Source: Tragulus kanchil
Lineage: Eukaryota > Chordata > Mammalia > Artiodactyla > Tragulidae
NCBI GenBank assembly: GCA_022376925.1
Contig: JAIOJX010000025.1
Span: 144,233,301-144,297,300 of the forward strand
DNA length: 64,000 bases
Direction: 5' to 3'
This document shows positions 12,786 to 24,529 of the stretch, one piece after another. Position 1 is the stretch's first letter, and each line of letters begins with the position of its first letter. The translations under genes were made by a program, and so were the position numbers. A model generated the notes under the pieces. That model had not been told where the DNA came from and made no database searches. It was given only the letters and a program-made list of their open reading frames with translations.

Positions 12786-14782
12786 TTCTATGGTTTAAGG
12801 AGAGAGTACTCATGTATCATAATTTCCTGTGGAACTGTTCTGTGTAAAATTTAACATAAATTTTGTATGTGCTAGCATACCTTTTTAATACTAACAACCT
12901 ACTCTAAGGAAAAAGAAATGGTCATTTCATTTTATTCTAGTTGTGTGTGATATATCACAATAAAACATATATTTGGGAAAAGACCTTTTATCAAATTAAA
13001 TGTTAGACCTATAATATATCATTTATTAATTGGGCAAGATAATTTCTTGAGGAAAACTGCTACTGTGTGTGCCATGGACAATGTAACTGAGTTTGTCAGA
13101 TGACAGACACTATCTTAAGTTTTTAAAACTAAGTACATTTATTTGGAGAGCACTCTTGGGGAAATGAATAGTTTTGTCAACTCATTCATTATTAGTGCTT
13201 TAGGAAGTGAAAGGCAAGTAATAGTATATCCACTGTTTCTTGAGCATTCAGATAGTAACTTGTTCAATTAAAAATTCTTGTTAGGTCAGACATAATGGAT
13301 TCTCGTTGTTACTTTAGTATTTATTCAATGAAAGGGATCAATGTTTTGGGCCCCAAGGAAACTACAGTGATAAGAGACTCTGCAGTAAGTCTCTCTGTTC
13401 ATTATAAACTTTTGGCTGGCAGGTGCAGTATCTACTGTAGGACTAATTTAATTAGAAGATCAAGGTGGAATAAAATTCACATATTCTTTTCTTCCCTTTT
13501 TAATGGCACATAAGCTTTGTTATTGCATTTTACATTCTTCTCCCAGTTCTCTTGTGTGTGCTCTTTTTAGAAGGGATTTCTGAAAGAGAATTTGAGAACA
13601 ATAGATCTGATTTGAGAAATTTAACTATCATGCACTTGAACTCTGTACTGAGCTCATTTGTTTCAAGTTTGAGTAGATTAAATCTTATCGTGGTATCAGT
13701 GTGTACCGAAATTAGCAACAGAGGATGAGGTGGCTGGATGGCACCATCAACTCAATGGACATGAATCTGAGTAAACTCTCGGAGATAATGAAGGAGAGAG
13801 AATCTGGGTGTGCTGCAGTTTATACGGTTGCAATGAGTTGGACATGACTGAGAAACTGAAATGAACTGAAGTTCTATGGTTTAAGGAGAGAGTACTCATG
13901 TATCATAATTTCCTGTGGAACTGTTCTGTGTAAAATTTAACATAAATTTTGTATGTGCTAGCATACCTTTTTAATACTAACAACCTACTCTAAGGAAAAA
14001 GAAATGGTCATTTCATTTTATTCTAGTTGTGTGTGATATATCACAATAAAACATATATTTGGGAAAAGACCTTTTATCAAATTAAATGTTAGACCTATAA
14101 TATATCATTTATTAATTGGGCAAGATAATTTCTTGAGGAAAACTGCTACTGTGTGTGCCATGGACAATGTAACTGAGTTTGTCAGATGACAGACACTATC
14201 TTAAGTTTTTAAAACTAAGTACATTTATTTGGAGAGCACTCTTGGGGAAATGAATAGTTTTGTCAACTCATTCATTATTAGTGCTTTAGGAAGTGAAAGG
14301 CAAGTAATAGTATATCCACTGTTTCTTGAGCATTCAGATAGTAACTTGTTCAATTAAAAATTCTTGTTAGGTCAGACATAATGGATTCTCGTTGTTACTT
14401 TAGTATTTATTCAATGAAAGGGATCAATGTTTTGGGCCCCAAGGAAACTACAGTGATAAGAGACTCTGCAGTAAGTCTCTCTGTTCATTATAAACTTTTG
14501 GCTGGCAGGTGCAGTATCTACTGTAGGACTAATTTAATTAGAAGATCAAGGTGGAATAAAAATTCACATATTCTTTTCTTCCCTTTTTAATGGCACATAA
14601 GCTTTGTTATTGCATTTTACATTCTTCTCCCAGTTCTCTTGTGTGTGCTCTTTTTAGAAGGGATTTCTGAAAGAGAATTTGAGAACAATAGATCTGATTT
14701 GAGAAATTTAACTATCATGCACTTGAACTCTGTACTGAGCTCATTTGTTTCAAGTTTGAGTAGATTAAATCTTATCGTGGTA
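12622..14782. repeat. Direct duplication block 5 (step 1086 bp)
   Basis: Positions 12622-13694 recur at 13708-14782, separated by about 13 bases of filler (tcagtgtgtacc). The block contains the BovB 3' end followed by AT-rich DNA. An extra A in gtggaataaaaattc of the second copy shifts the short open frames, so they are not conserved as coding. Confidence 0.94.
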
Positions 14783-16647
14783 ATATACAGGCTGGTGGTA
14801 CCTGAAAGGCAGAGAAGTAATCATTCTTCATTAGCATAGTCACCTTTGCCAAGTTTTAAATGTATTTTTGTTTAAATTTAATGAAACTGATTTGTGATTT
14901 TTCTGAAGCATGGCATTAAATAAAGCTATAATAAAATCTATTTTGCTTTGCTAGTTGAAGTACTTTCCAAATATGGCCTAATGCTCTATTCAAGTAATAA
15001 TGTCATTTGCAGAACAAGCTGTCAGATTCGACTAGCTCTAAATTTGGCAAGAGCTAGTATTTAAAAAATTAAACCAAAATGCAAGTCCTTGCCATTCTGA
15101 AGCAAAACCTTACTCAGACCATCACACTTAATCTAATAGATGATTTATTAACTTGCCATTTAATTCATCTGAGTAAAAGATTTAAATGAGATCACCAATT
15201 TGAGAGCTGGCAAGAACCTTTCCAAATTATTCAGTTCTGTTCCTGTGTTTTACAGATGGAGAAACTGAGACCAGGAGAAATTAAGTGGCATGCCCAGAAT
15301 TGCATATCAAATTGTTGCCAAGAAAACCAATTCCCTCAACCCAGTCTTCTTTTTTCCTTTTTTTTTTAAAGTTTTACTTATTTATTTATTTTTGGCTATT
15401 TTGGGTTTTCATTGTTGCCACAGACTCTTTTCTAGTTTCAGGGAGTGGGGGCTGCTCTCTAGTTGGGGTGAGCAGACTTCCTGTTGTGGGACTTCTCTTG
15501 TTGTGAACTCAGTCTCTAGGCTGTTATAAAAAAATTTTTTTTGAAAGGGATCAATGTTTTGGGCCCCAAGGAAACTACAGTGATAAGAGACTCTGCAGTA
15601 AGTTTTTGTTCATTATAAACTTTTGGCTGGCAGGTGCAGTATCTACTGTAGGACTAATTTAATTAGAAGATCAAGGTGGAATAAAAATTCACATATTCTT
15701 TTCTTCCCTTTTTAATGGCACATAAGCTTTGTTATTGCATTTTACATTCTTCTCCCAGTTCTCTTGTGTGTGCTCTTTTTAGAAGGGATTTCTGAAAGAG
15801 AATTTGAGAACAATAGATCTGATTTGAGAAATTTAACTATCATGCACTTGAACTCTGTACTGAGCTCATTTGTTTCAAGTTTGAGTAGATTAAATCTTAT
15901 CGTGGTAATATACAGGCTGGTGGTACCTGAAAGGCAGAGAAGTAATCATTCTTCATTAGCATAGTCACCTTTGCCAAGTTTTAAATGTATTTTTGTTTAA
16001 ATTTAATGAAACTGATTTGTGATTTTTCTGAAGCATGGCATTAAATAAAGCTATAATAAAATCTATTTTGCTTTGCTAGTTGAAGTACTTTCCAAATATG
16101 GCCTAATGCTCTATTCAAGTAATAATGTCATTTGCAGAACAAGCTGTCAGATTCGACTAGCTCTAAATTTGGCAAGAGCTAGTATTTAAAAAATTAAACC
16201 AAAATGCAAGTCCTTGCCATTCTGAAGCAAAACCTTACTCAGACCATCACACTTAATCTAATAGATGATTTATTAACTTGCCATTTAATTCATCTGAGTA
16301 AAAGATTTAAATGAGATCACCAATTTGAGAGCTGGCAAGAACCTTTCCAAATTATTCAGTTCTGTTCCTGTGTTTTACAGATGGAGAAACTGAGACCAGG
16401 AGAAATTAAGTGGCATGCCCAGAATTGCATATCAAATTGTTGCCAAGAAAACCAATTCCCTCAACCCAGTCTTCTTTTTTCCTTTTTTTTTTAAAGTTTT
16501 ACTTATTTATTTATTTTTGGCTATTTTGGGTTTTCATTGTTGCCACAGACTCTTTTCTAGTTTCAGGGAGTGGGGGCTGCTCTCTAGTTGGGGTGAGCAG
16601 ACTTCCTGTTGTGGGGACTTCTCTTGTTGTGGAACTCAGGCTCTAGG
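14416..16647. repeat. Direct duplication block 6 (step about 1127 bp)
   Basis: Positions 14416 to about 15520 recur at 15543 to about 16647. The first 0.36 kb also lies in block 5, giving three copies (from about 13330, 14416 and 15543). The junction carries a run of seven A followed by eight T (15528-15542) absent from either flank. The first copy of the enclosed CHR SINE is cut off at the junction. Confidence 0.93.
15195..15345 (-). mobile_element. MIR SINE fragment (repeated at about 16320-16470)
   Basis: The plus strand shows the reversed MIR core: ttttacagatggagaaactgagaccaggagaaattaagtggcatgccc, which matches the conserved tacagatgaggaaactgaggc...ttaag...cttgccc pattern. This is an ancient mammalian SINE. 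A CHR SINE is inserted just downstream. Confidence 0.8.
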
Positions 16648-16843
16648 GCACTGGGCTTCGGTAGTCGTGGCACATGGGCTCCATAGTTGCGGCTCCGAGG
16701 CTCCAGAGCACAGGCTCAGTAGCTGTGGCTCCTGGGCTTAGTTGCTCCGCAGCGTGTGGGATCTTCCCAGATCAGGGATTGAACCCGTGTCTCCTGTGTT
16801 GGCAGGCGAACTCTTTACCACTGAGCTACCAGGGAAGCCCCTG
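16480..16843 (-). mobile_element. CHR-type tRNA-Glu SINE (truncated copy at 15355-15520)
   Basis: The plus strand starts with the complement of the A-rich tail (tttaaagttttacttatttatttattttt). It runs through the long CHR body (ggctattttgggttttcattgttgcc ... tggctcctgggcttagttgctc) and ends with the reversed tRNA part: gattgaacccgtgtctcc (box B) and accactgagctaccagggaagcc (box A side). An 11-bp repeat gtcttcttttt lies on each side (16469-16479 and 16844-16854) and is the probable target-site duplication. The frames open across it are SINE-derived. Confidence 0.9.
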
Positions 16844-16918
16844 GTCTTCTTTTTAAAGCATCAAAGAGATTGGTTGCTGTTTATCAGAAACAATAATGGT
16901 TTAAAATTTATTTATGTA

Positions 16919-17077
16919 AGGACTTTGCTGGTGGTCCGGTGGTTAGGACTTTATCTTCCAATGTAGGGGTTGTGGGTTTGATTGCTGATTGAGGAAATAA
17001 GATCCCAAATACCTCATGGGCAGGTAAAACCAAAACAAAAGACAGAAGCAACATTATAACAAATTCAATGAAGATTA
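16919..17077 (+). mobile_element. CHR-type SINE with aacaaattcaa 3' end (repeated at 17966-18124)
   Basis: The head reads ggactttgctggtggtccggtggttaggactttatc, the tRNA-Glu box A region, followed by a decayed box B (gggtttgattgctg). The 3' end (agaagcaacattataacaaattcaatgaagattaaaa) is typical of a cetartiodactyl tRNA-Glu SINE subfamily and differs from the long CHR copies at 16480 and 28489. Confidence 0.8.
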
Positions 17078-17475
17078 AAAATTGCCTGTATAAAATTATT
17101 ATGTAAACCAATTTGTTTTCAGGTCCCAGTTTACTTAGAATTATCAGAGAATAAAAAATTTATGCCTGTTTAATTTGCAAAATCCATCATATTTAAAGGT
17201 CAAAATATATAAACTTTCAATGTTAGAGACCCAGAAATGTTAGGTATACCCTATAAGCCTAAACTTAAAATTATATGCTCCTGAGTATGCTGTTTCTGTT
17301 TACTTCCATGTTTTTATAAAAGAAAACCTTTAGGGTTAAAATTCTAACAGAATGTTGTTACATGTCTGATGAAATTCCATAAAGGCTGCGCATTTGAGAA
17401 ATTTTACATGTGACTAGAACCAATGTTTCCACACGGGAATCACATTATTTGTATTACTTTTCAGTTAATATTCTT

Positions 17476-17732
17476 TTTTTAATTTTGGCCTCTTTTATTG
17501 TTTATTTATTTATTTATTTATTCATTCATTTTCATCCATCTTTATTCTTTGGCCTGTGTTGGCTCCCCATTGTAGTGGCTTCTCTCACTGCAGAGCATCG
17601 ACTCTGAGTGCATGTGGACACATTGGTCCAGCCACTCTGTGGCACGTGGAATCCTCCCGGGCCAGGGATTGAACCAATGCCCCTTGCACTGCAAGGTGGA
17701 CTCTTTACTCACTGGACAACCAGGGAAGCCCA
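17476..17732 (-). mobile_element. tRNA-Glu SINE, type B (repeated at about 18523-18784)
   Basis: The plus strand has the tail complement (tttatttatttatttattcattc), the body tttcatccatctttattctttggcctgtg and the reversed tRNA head ending ccagggaagccc. A 20-bp target-site duplication acttttcagttaatattctt lies at 17456-17475 and 17733-17752 without a mismatch. The perfect flanks suggest a fairly recent insertion. The element lacks the GC-rich stretch next to the tail that other type-B copies have. Confidence 0.9.
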
Positions 17733-18967
17733 ACTTTTCAGTTAATATTCTTAATAAGAAAAAAAATCTGTTTATCTCAGATTAGTCATCTCTGGAAGCA
17801 TATTATCTGTCTAATCATGAAGGTCCTAAGCATCTGAGGAGAGTGGCAACTATATTGGTTTAGATTTGCTTGTTAAGATAAGACTGCATCAGAGGAAACA
17901 AGTTTAAAATCCTAAAATGGTTGCTGTTTATCAGAAACAATAATGGTTTAAAATTTATTTATGTAAGGACTTTGCTGGTGGTCCGGTGGTTAGGACTTTA
18001 TCTTCCAATGTAGGGGTTGTGGGTTTGATTGCTGATTGAGGAAATAAGATCCCAAATACCTCATGGGCAGGTAAAACCAAAACAAAAGACAGAAGCAACA
18101 TTATAACAAATTCAATGAAGATTAAAAATTGCCTGTATAAAATTATTATGTAAACCAATTTGTTTTCAGGTCCCAGTTTACTTAGAATTATCAGAGAATA
18201 AAAAATTTATGCCTGTTTAATTTGCAAAATCCATCATATTTAAAGGTCAAAATATATAAACTTTCAATGTTAGAGACCCAGAAATGTTAGGTATACCCTA
18301 TAAGCCTAAACTTAAAATTATATGCTCCTGAGTATGCTGTTTCTGTTTACTTCCATGTTTTTATAAAAGAAAACCTTTAGGGTTAAAATTCTAACAGAAT
18401 GTTGTTACATGTCTGATGAAATTCCATAAAGGCTGCGCATTTGAGAAATTTTACATGTGACTAGAACCAATGTTTCCCACACGGGAATCACATTATTTGT
18501 ATTACTTTTCAGTTAATATTCTTTTTTTTTTTAATTTTGGCCTCTTTTATTGTTTATTTATTTATTTATTTATTCATTCATTTTCATCCATCTTTATTCT
18601 TTGGCCTGTGTTGGCTCCCCATTGTAGTGGCTTCTCTCACTGCAGAGCATCGACTCTGAGTGCATGTGGACACATTGGTCCAGCCACTCTGTGGCACGTG
18701 GAATCCTCCCGGGCCAGGGATTGAACCAATGCCCCTTGCACTGCAAGGTGGACTCTTTACTCACTGGACAACCAGGGAAGCCCAACTTTTCAGTTAATAT
18801 TCTTAATAAGAAAAAAAATCTGTTTATCTCAGATTAGTCATCTCTGGAAGCATATTATCTGTCTAATCATGAAGGTCCTAAGCATCTGAGGAGAGTGGCA
18901 ACTATATTGGTTTAGATTTGCTTGTTAAGATAAGACTGCATCAGAGGAAACAAGTTTAAAATCCTAA

Positions 18968-19335
18968 GGCAATTGGAGAGGTTGTCAAGAAATTAATGTT
19001 ATCCAAAGCATGTTTTTATTATTGCTGCCAATAGGCAGATGAAACATAAGAATGGCCAAGAGAAGCAGAATGTCCTAAACACCTGCCATTAATAGCAGCT
19101 AATATAATAAGAAAGCAAGCATTGCCTTAAATAAGGAGTCCAGCCCTTGCTATGCCAGGAATATCCGATAATCTTTGTATGACTTTTCTGTTCAGTTCCT
19201 TCATTGACTACAGTTACGGTGAGACTTAATTTTGGAAGACTTGATGTTGATGGGTTCCAAATTGTCTTCATATATGGCATATGGGAGATGATAATATTTG
19301 TATGGTACATACATTCCTAGAAAACTCAGACTGTG
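18968..19335. other. Single-copy stretch, no gene seen
   Basis: About 370 bp of AT-rich DNA between blocks 7 and 8. A 73-codon frame on the minus strand (19089-19310) has no recognisable feature. Confidence 0.6.
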
Positions 19336-21551
19336 AAAACTTGGTAACAAGGAAAGGAAACAACAGAAAAGCAGTAGTGGTTATGGGGCATCTTTTATAT
19401 GAAAAAAATATGAACCCTTCTCTTGGAAAGGGATAAAGATGGATATTAGTGTTTGTTTCTTTTTTCTATAAAATTAATGCTCAGGAAATACAACTAAGAA
19501 GTAGTAGAACAGGAATTCAAATCCAGGAATTTAGAATTCAAGTCAGGACTATCAACTCAAATGCATTTAAGAGACAAGAATGTAAAATGAAACTGAAATT
19601 TATATATGTTGTAAATCTTTGCTCTTCATCATTGTCTTATATTGAATGTCCAAATCCTTGACCTTCCAAGATTTGACAGAATTAAATGTTATCCAGTTTT
19701 ATAGATATTTCATCTCAAATGAGGTTATGATATGGCATGAAGAACTATAATTGCCCTAGAGATTTTGGTGGCTCAGAGTAAGTATCATTTAGGTTTTGTT
19801 AGTGTTTCATATATTTAAATAAATGGAAAAAATTGCAAAATGAAATCTATCTTATGTCCATAGAACTTCCATGTACACAGCAGTGTGAAATAGGTCTTTG
19901 TAAAATTGATTCTGTGGCATTTCAGAAAAGAAAGTAAATGACTAAACTCCGAAATGGATAAGGAAACAGAGAAGCCTACTCCTCTTCTGAACTCTTTGCT
20001 GAAGGCAGCTGCATCCCAGAGTTCACTAATTTATGGGAGAGTATTCACCACTTTTGAGCTTCAGATTATTCAGAAGCAGCATTCAAGGCCAGCCTAGAAT
20101 TAATGTGCAAGTGACCTTTCTCAGAACTGGGACGGAGGAAAACGTCAGTGTCACTTATCATTGGAAGAGGTAGATTTTCAGATGTCATGAACCTCTCTTG
20201 CTTCTGTTTGAGCTAAATGGTAGAAGGGTTTCCTTTTCATAGATGTTCATTCTCATTAGAGAATGAAAGGATGATATATAGTTCCATCTAATTGTGTATT
20301 CTTGCTGTTCATTTGTGTGATGTTTAATGCAAAGCAGTAGGGAAGAAAACGATGTGTCCATTTAACAAAGGACCTTTCAGTGTATATTAAATTTACCATT
20401 AGAGGTGAAAATATATTGTTTTTTAAGTGCTTGATCTTTGTGTAAAACTTGGTAACAAGGAAAGGAAACAACAGAAAAGCAGTAGTGGTTATGGGGCATC
20501 TTTTATATGAAAAAAATATGAACCCTTCTCTTGGAAAGGGATAAAGATGGATATTAGTGTTTGTTTCTTTTTTCTATAAAATTAATGCTCAGGAAATACA
20601 ACTAAGAAGTAGTAGAACAGGAATTCAAATCCAGGAATTTAGAATTCAAGTCAGGACTATCAACTCAAATGCATTTAAGAGACAAGAATGTAAAATGAAA
20701 CTGAAATTTATATATGTTGTAAATCTTTGCTCTTCATCATTGTCTTATATTGAATGTCCAAATCCTTGACCTTCCAAGATTTGACAGAATTAAATGTTAT
20801 CCAGTTTTATAGATATTTCATCTCAAATGAGGTTATGATATGGCATGAAGAACTATAATTGCCCTAGAGATTTTGGTGGCTCAGAGTAAGTATCATTTAG
20901 GTTTTGTTAGTGTTTCATATATTTAAATAAATGGAAAAAATTGCAAAATGAAATCTATCTTATGTCCATAGAACTTCCATGTACACAGCAGTGTGAAATA
21001 GGTCTTTGTAAAATTGATTCTGTGGCATTTCAGAAAAGAAAGTAAATGACTAAACTCCGAAATGGATAAGGAAACAGAGAAGCCTACTCCTCTTCTGAAC
21101 TCTTTGCTGAAGGCAGCTGCATCCCAGAGTTCACTAATTTATGGGAGAGTATTCACCACTTTTGAGCTTCAGATTATTCAGAAGCAGCATTCAAGGCCAG
21201 CCTAGAATTAATGTGCAAGTGACCTTTCTCAGAACTGGGACGGAGGAAAACGTCAGTGTCACTTATCATTGGAAGAGGTAGATTTTCAGATGTCATGAAC
21301 CTCTCTTGCTTCTGTTTGAGCTAAATGGTAGAAGGGTTTCCTTTTCATAGATGTTCATTCTCATTAGAGAATGAAAGGATGATATATAGTTCCATCTAAT
21401 TGTGTATTCTTGCTGTTCATTTGTGTGATGTTTAATGCAAAGCAGTAGGGAAGAAAACGATGTGTCCATTTAACAAAGGACCTTTCAGTGTATATTAAAT
21501 TTACCATTAGAGGTGAAAATATATTGTTTTTTAAGTGCTTGATCTTTGTGA
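19336..21551. repeat. Direct duplication block 8 (step 1108 bp)
   Basis: Positions 19336-20443 recur at 20444-21551 and meet within a shared aaaacttgg. The two copies look the same by eye. Apart from a MIR remnant the content is not recognised. A moderately GC-richer part at about 19970-20200 (repeated about 21078-21308) has no frame that suggests a gene. Confidence 0.95.
19470..19565 (-). mobile_element. MIR-like SINE remnant (repeated at about 20578-20673)
   Basis: The plus strand reads caactaagaagtagtagaacaggaattcaaatccagg, resembling the reversed MIR core (agctagtaagtggcagagctgggattcaaacccagg). Strongly decayed; orientation is clear, borders are not. Confidence 0.6.
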
Positions 21552-22332
21552 GATCTTCAAGTAAAAGAATGAATTCAGTCAACCCCAGGTAATTTGAATA
21601 TTTGGGAATTATTTAGAACATCTGATTTCTCTAAGTAATGGTGTCTCATATTGTACACTAAAACATTTAACTTTCTCATATAAACTAGTTCTTATGCCAA
21701 AATAGAGCTTCTAGAGTTTCAAAAAGATATGGTTTTATGATACTAAGTTTAAACCCTTGTATTTGTTTTTTAATGAAAAAAAAAATCAATCCAGTCATGT
21801 TTAAAAATAAGCAAAGAGAGTGAATCTAAAAAGGGGGAAAGAGATGATAATATCTTGTATTTTTCAAGTGGAATGAAGTTAATTCATTTGTAAATTAATG
21901 TTGCATTCACATGTATAAATCAAATATCTATGTAAGCTTTGCATTCTGTGTAATGGGGGCTTTGATAAATTTTACTTTTTGAACAGCCCTTTAAAATTAG
22001 AAAACAATACAGTCATGAATTTCGTGGAATAAAAAAACCCTGTTCCAACATTTCCCTGGACAGCTAGGGATGCATGCTATTGAGAATACTGCTACGGTCT
22101 CTACAGACTCTAAGATGAGATGGTAACTACAGCCAATCCTGAAACTGCTATAATCCTATGAAGTACTTAAAATGAAAGTAGGTTTTGACTGACTGTACTA
22201 TCAATAATACTGAATTTATTTTGATATTTGTAAGATTCTTTATTTAAAGTAATTTAGGGAAACTGTGTAATCAAATGTCCATTGAAGAGCAGTCAGACTG
22301 CTGTATAAAGTATACTCTACATAGATAGTAAG
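21552..22332. other. Single-copy AT-rich stretch, no gene seen
   Basis: Contains several short poly-A runs and no open frame worth reporting. It begins a 2.5 kb part of the window that is free of duplication blocks. Confidence 0.6.
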
Positions 22333-22349
22333 TTAAAAATAAATAAATT

Positions 22350-22643
22350 GGGCTTCCCCTTGTGGTTCAGTGGGTAAGGACACCCCCTTGCACTGCAAGG
22401 GGTGCCGATTCGATCCCTGGCCTAGGAAGATCCCACGTGCCGCGGAGCAGCTGGACTAATGTGTCCAATCACCGAGCCTGAGCTCTGGAGTGCATGCGCC
22501 CAGAGCCAGTGCTCTGCGACAACAGAGGCCATCGCAATGGGAGGCCCATACGGGCCAAAGAACAAAGACGGATGAAAATAGAGAAATGAAAGACCAATAG
22601 AAGTGGCCCGCCCCCCTCCCTCCCCAACCCGACCCCCGCCCAA

Positions 22644-22682
<39 letters not shown>

Positions 22683-22685
22683 ATC
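22350..22685 (+). mobile_element. tRNA-Glu SINE, type B, full-length in sense orientation
   Basis: The best copy for reading the family in sense. The tRNA-Glu head has box A (tggttcagtgggtaagga) and box B (gattcgatccctgg), for internal RNA polymerase III transcription. The unique body follows (gtgccgcggagcagctggac, then a part with cgagcctgagctctggag, then ggccaaagaacaaagacggatgaaaatagag). Next come a C-rich stretch (about 22605-22642) and an (AAAT)n tail. Target-site duplications of 17 bp with one mismatch lie at 22333-22349 and 22686-22702. The open frames on the minus strand here are SINE-derived. Confidence 0.93.
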
Positions 22686-22738
22686 TTAAAAAAAAATAAA
22701 TTTTACTCTGAACTATTATGTGGTATTCTGGCGTGATG

Positions 22739-22808
22739 TATTGGGTTGGCAAAAAGTTCCATAACATCTTATGCAAACACCTAACTGAACTTTCTGGCTA
22801 ACCCAATG
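22739..22808. mobile_element. Mariner-derived MITE
   Basis: A 70-bp element with inverted ends: tattgggttggcaaaaagtt on the left and aactttctggctaacccaat on the right, beginning at a TA dinucleotide. These match the terminal inverted repeats of the mariner-derived MITEs that are abundant in ruminants. It has no coding capacity and would have depended on a transposase in trans. Confidence 0.88.
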
Positions 22809-24044
22809 ATGTATTATATTGTGGATTCTAGTGTCTGCTGTTGAGATTCTCTTCCTTCCCCTGCATACTAGCCTTTTGAGTAAGTTAGAGTGTCAATACC
22901 CTGAGAAATATATGGACTATAATGATGAAACCTCCTTCTGGCAGGTGGGATGGAATGAGATAGATGGTACATGTAAATGTTTAGTATAATTTCTGGCATA
23001 CACACTAACTCACTGTTTTTGTTGTTGATGTTGTTTTTGACAGAGAGTAGACTCATGTTGACAATCAGGACCACAGTTTAGTTTCTTTTAAAGAATATAT
23101 TTGATTTAGAAAGGAACATAAACATATAAGTAAGGCCACTCTCATTAGTCCAAAGCTCCCTTTTCCTAAGTACGGTATTTGGAGGAAATTGTGCAATATA
23201 TTGCCTTTCTGCAGTTGGCAGAGGCGTGTACTGCTAAGATGCCCCATCCTGGGTGTGGGGAAAGTTGGCCTCATGCCTTCGCCCCCATATGAGTGGCAGA
23301 ATTGCCACTCTCGCCTCCAGCGTGCCCATCCACCCAGCCGTTTCTGCAGAATTGTACAAAGGCCTTGTACTTGCTGAAAAATGTGCTTGCATGGAAAGGC
23401 TTTGTGGCATACTTTGTGGCTTTGAATTACTTCCATCTGTTTCTTAGTCAGTGTTAAAAGACAAAGAAAAAAAGAGAAGTGGTGTTAGAAAATGGAAATG
23501 TAGTTTTATAAAAGCTGTGGTAAAATTTTTGTTTATGACCCATTCCCCAGCCTCCTCCATGTGCACAGGAGAGGAGAATGGCTGCCACATCCACTATTTC
23601 AAGTTTACCAACTCACAGCTGCATATAATAAAAGCAGTTAGAGGGCTTAAAGAATACCTTTGCTGTTAACTAGTGTCTGTTGCCCCAATGAAATTTGTGC
23701 TACAAGTCCTAATGCTTCTTTGTTATTTTCCTAATATGTATTTTAGAAGTATTTTTTCCTACAAAGATATCTATTCCTAGGCATAAAGAATACCATTTTA
23801 AGATAAACTGATATAATATATTTTAGTGGTTTGAATACTTGTGAGAACTCTTTTTCAAAATAATCTATTGTCTTCAGCAGTCTTGATTATAATAAAAGAT
23901 GCTAAAATGACCTTTATCTTTTTAGGAAAAGGAGAATCTACATGCGACATAATAAAAAAGAAATAATTAAGAAACTTTAAAGTGCATTTGTAGCACTCTT
24001 AAACGAAAAAGTTGCTATAATTTGAAAAGCTTTGGCAAGAAAAA
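22809..24044. other. Single-copy stretch with a GC-richer core, no named gene
   Basis: Positions about 23190-23440 are richer in GC than their surroundings. They carry a 123-codon open frame on the minus strand (23065-23436) and two 62-64-codon frames on the plus strand. I recognise no domain, splice pattern or poly-A remnant, so it is left unnamed. It could be an old processed pseudogene fragment or an old repeat. Confidence 0.5.
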
Positions 24045-24299
24045 GTTAAAGTGTGGAAGTCTGAGAAATATTTGATGACAAGAGTTTCTGGCAGGAGTGG
24101 TTTTTTCCTACCGTTCAACATGAAGAGTCTCTAAGAGTTTAATGAACAAATATAAAAATGATAAATGTTAGCATTATTATATAAACCACAGGAGAGACTA
24201 CTATCTCCACTATGAGACTGAGGAGTTCTAAATCATTTGCCATTAATGGAAGACAAGCAGGGAAGACTATGTTATTAGCTTTCAACTACATTGGCCCTT

Positions 24300-24430
24300 A
24301 TGTTGTAGGTAGACATCTCATTCACCAGGGCTCTGCCTTTCCATGAGGGCAGGACTGTTTACATGGTGTTTAGCAACTTATATCCCCAGGATCTAGCCTA
24401 GCACTCCTCAACAATTGTGTTGAAGGAATG
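24300..24430 (+). mobile_element. L2 LINE 3' end (repeated at 25401-25531)
   Basis: The pattern gagggcaggactgttt ... tatccccaggatctagcctagcact ... caattgtgttgaaggaatg matches the conserved L2 3' end (ctccttgagggcaggga ... tatccccagcgcctagcacagtg ... tgttgaatgaatg). An ancient LINE remnant. Confidence 0.8.
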
Positions 24431-24529
24431 ATTGTAATGATCAGAATGAGCGATTTAAAAACTAACGTGGTTAGGGTTCATCATCTGTTTTCCCTGTATG
24501 TTTCTTTGGTTACCAGAGGTAGAGTGCTG

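Larger units (their letters stand above)
16871..18967. repeat. Direct duplication block 7 (step 1047 bp)
   Basis: Positions 16871-17915 recur at 17918-18967. Differences are in homopolymers, such as the T run before taattttggcc, and one extra C in tttcccacacgg. The block contains one CHR-type and one type-B SINE, both therefore seen twice. Confidence 0.94.

Noticed and set aside
22350..22430. tRNA-Glu gene
   Set aside because: Box A and box B are present but the sequence continues into a SINE body with an (AAAT)n tail and target-site duplications, and the anticodon arm is not tRNA-like.
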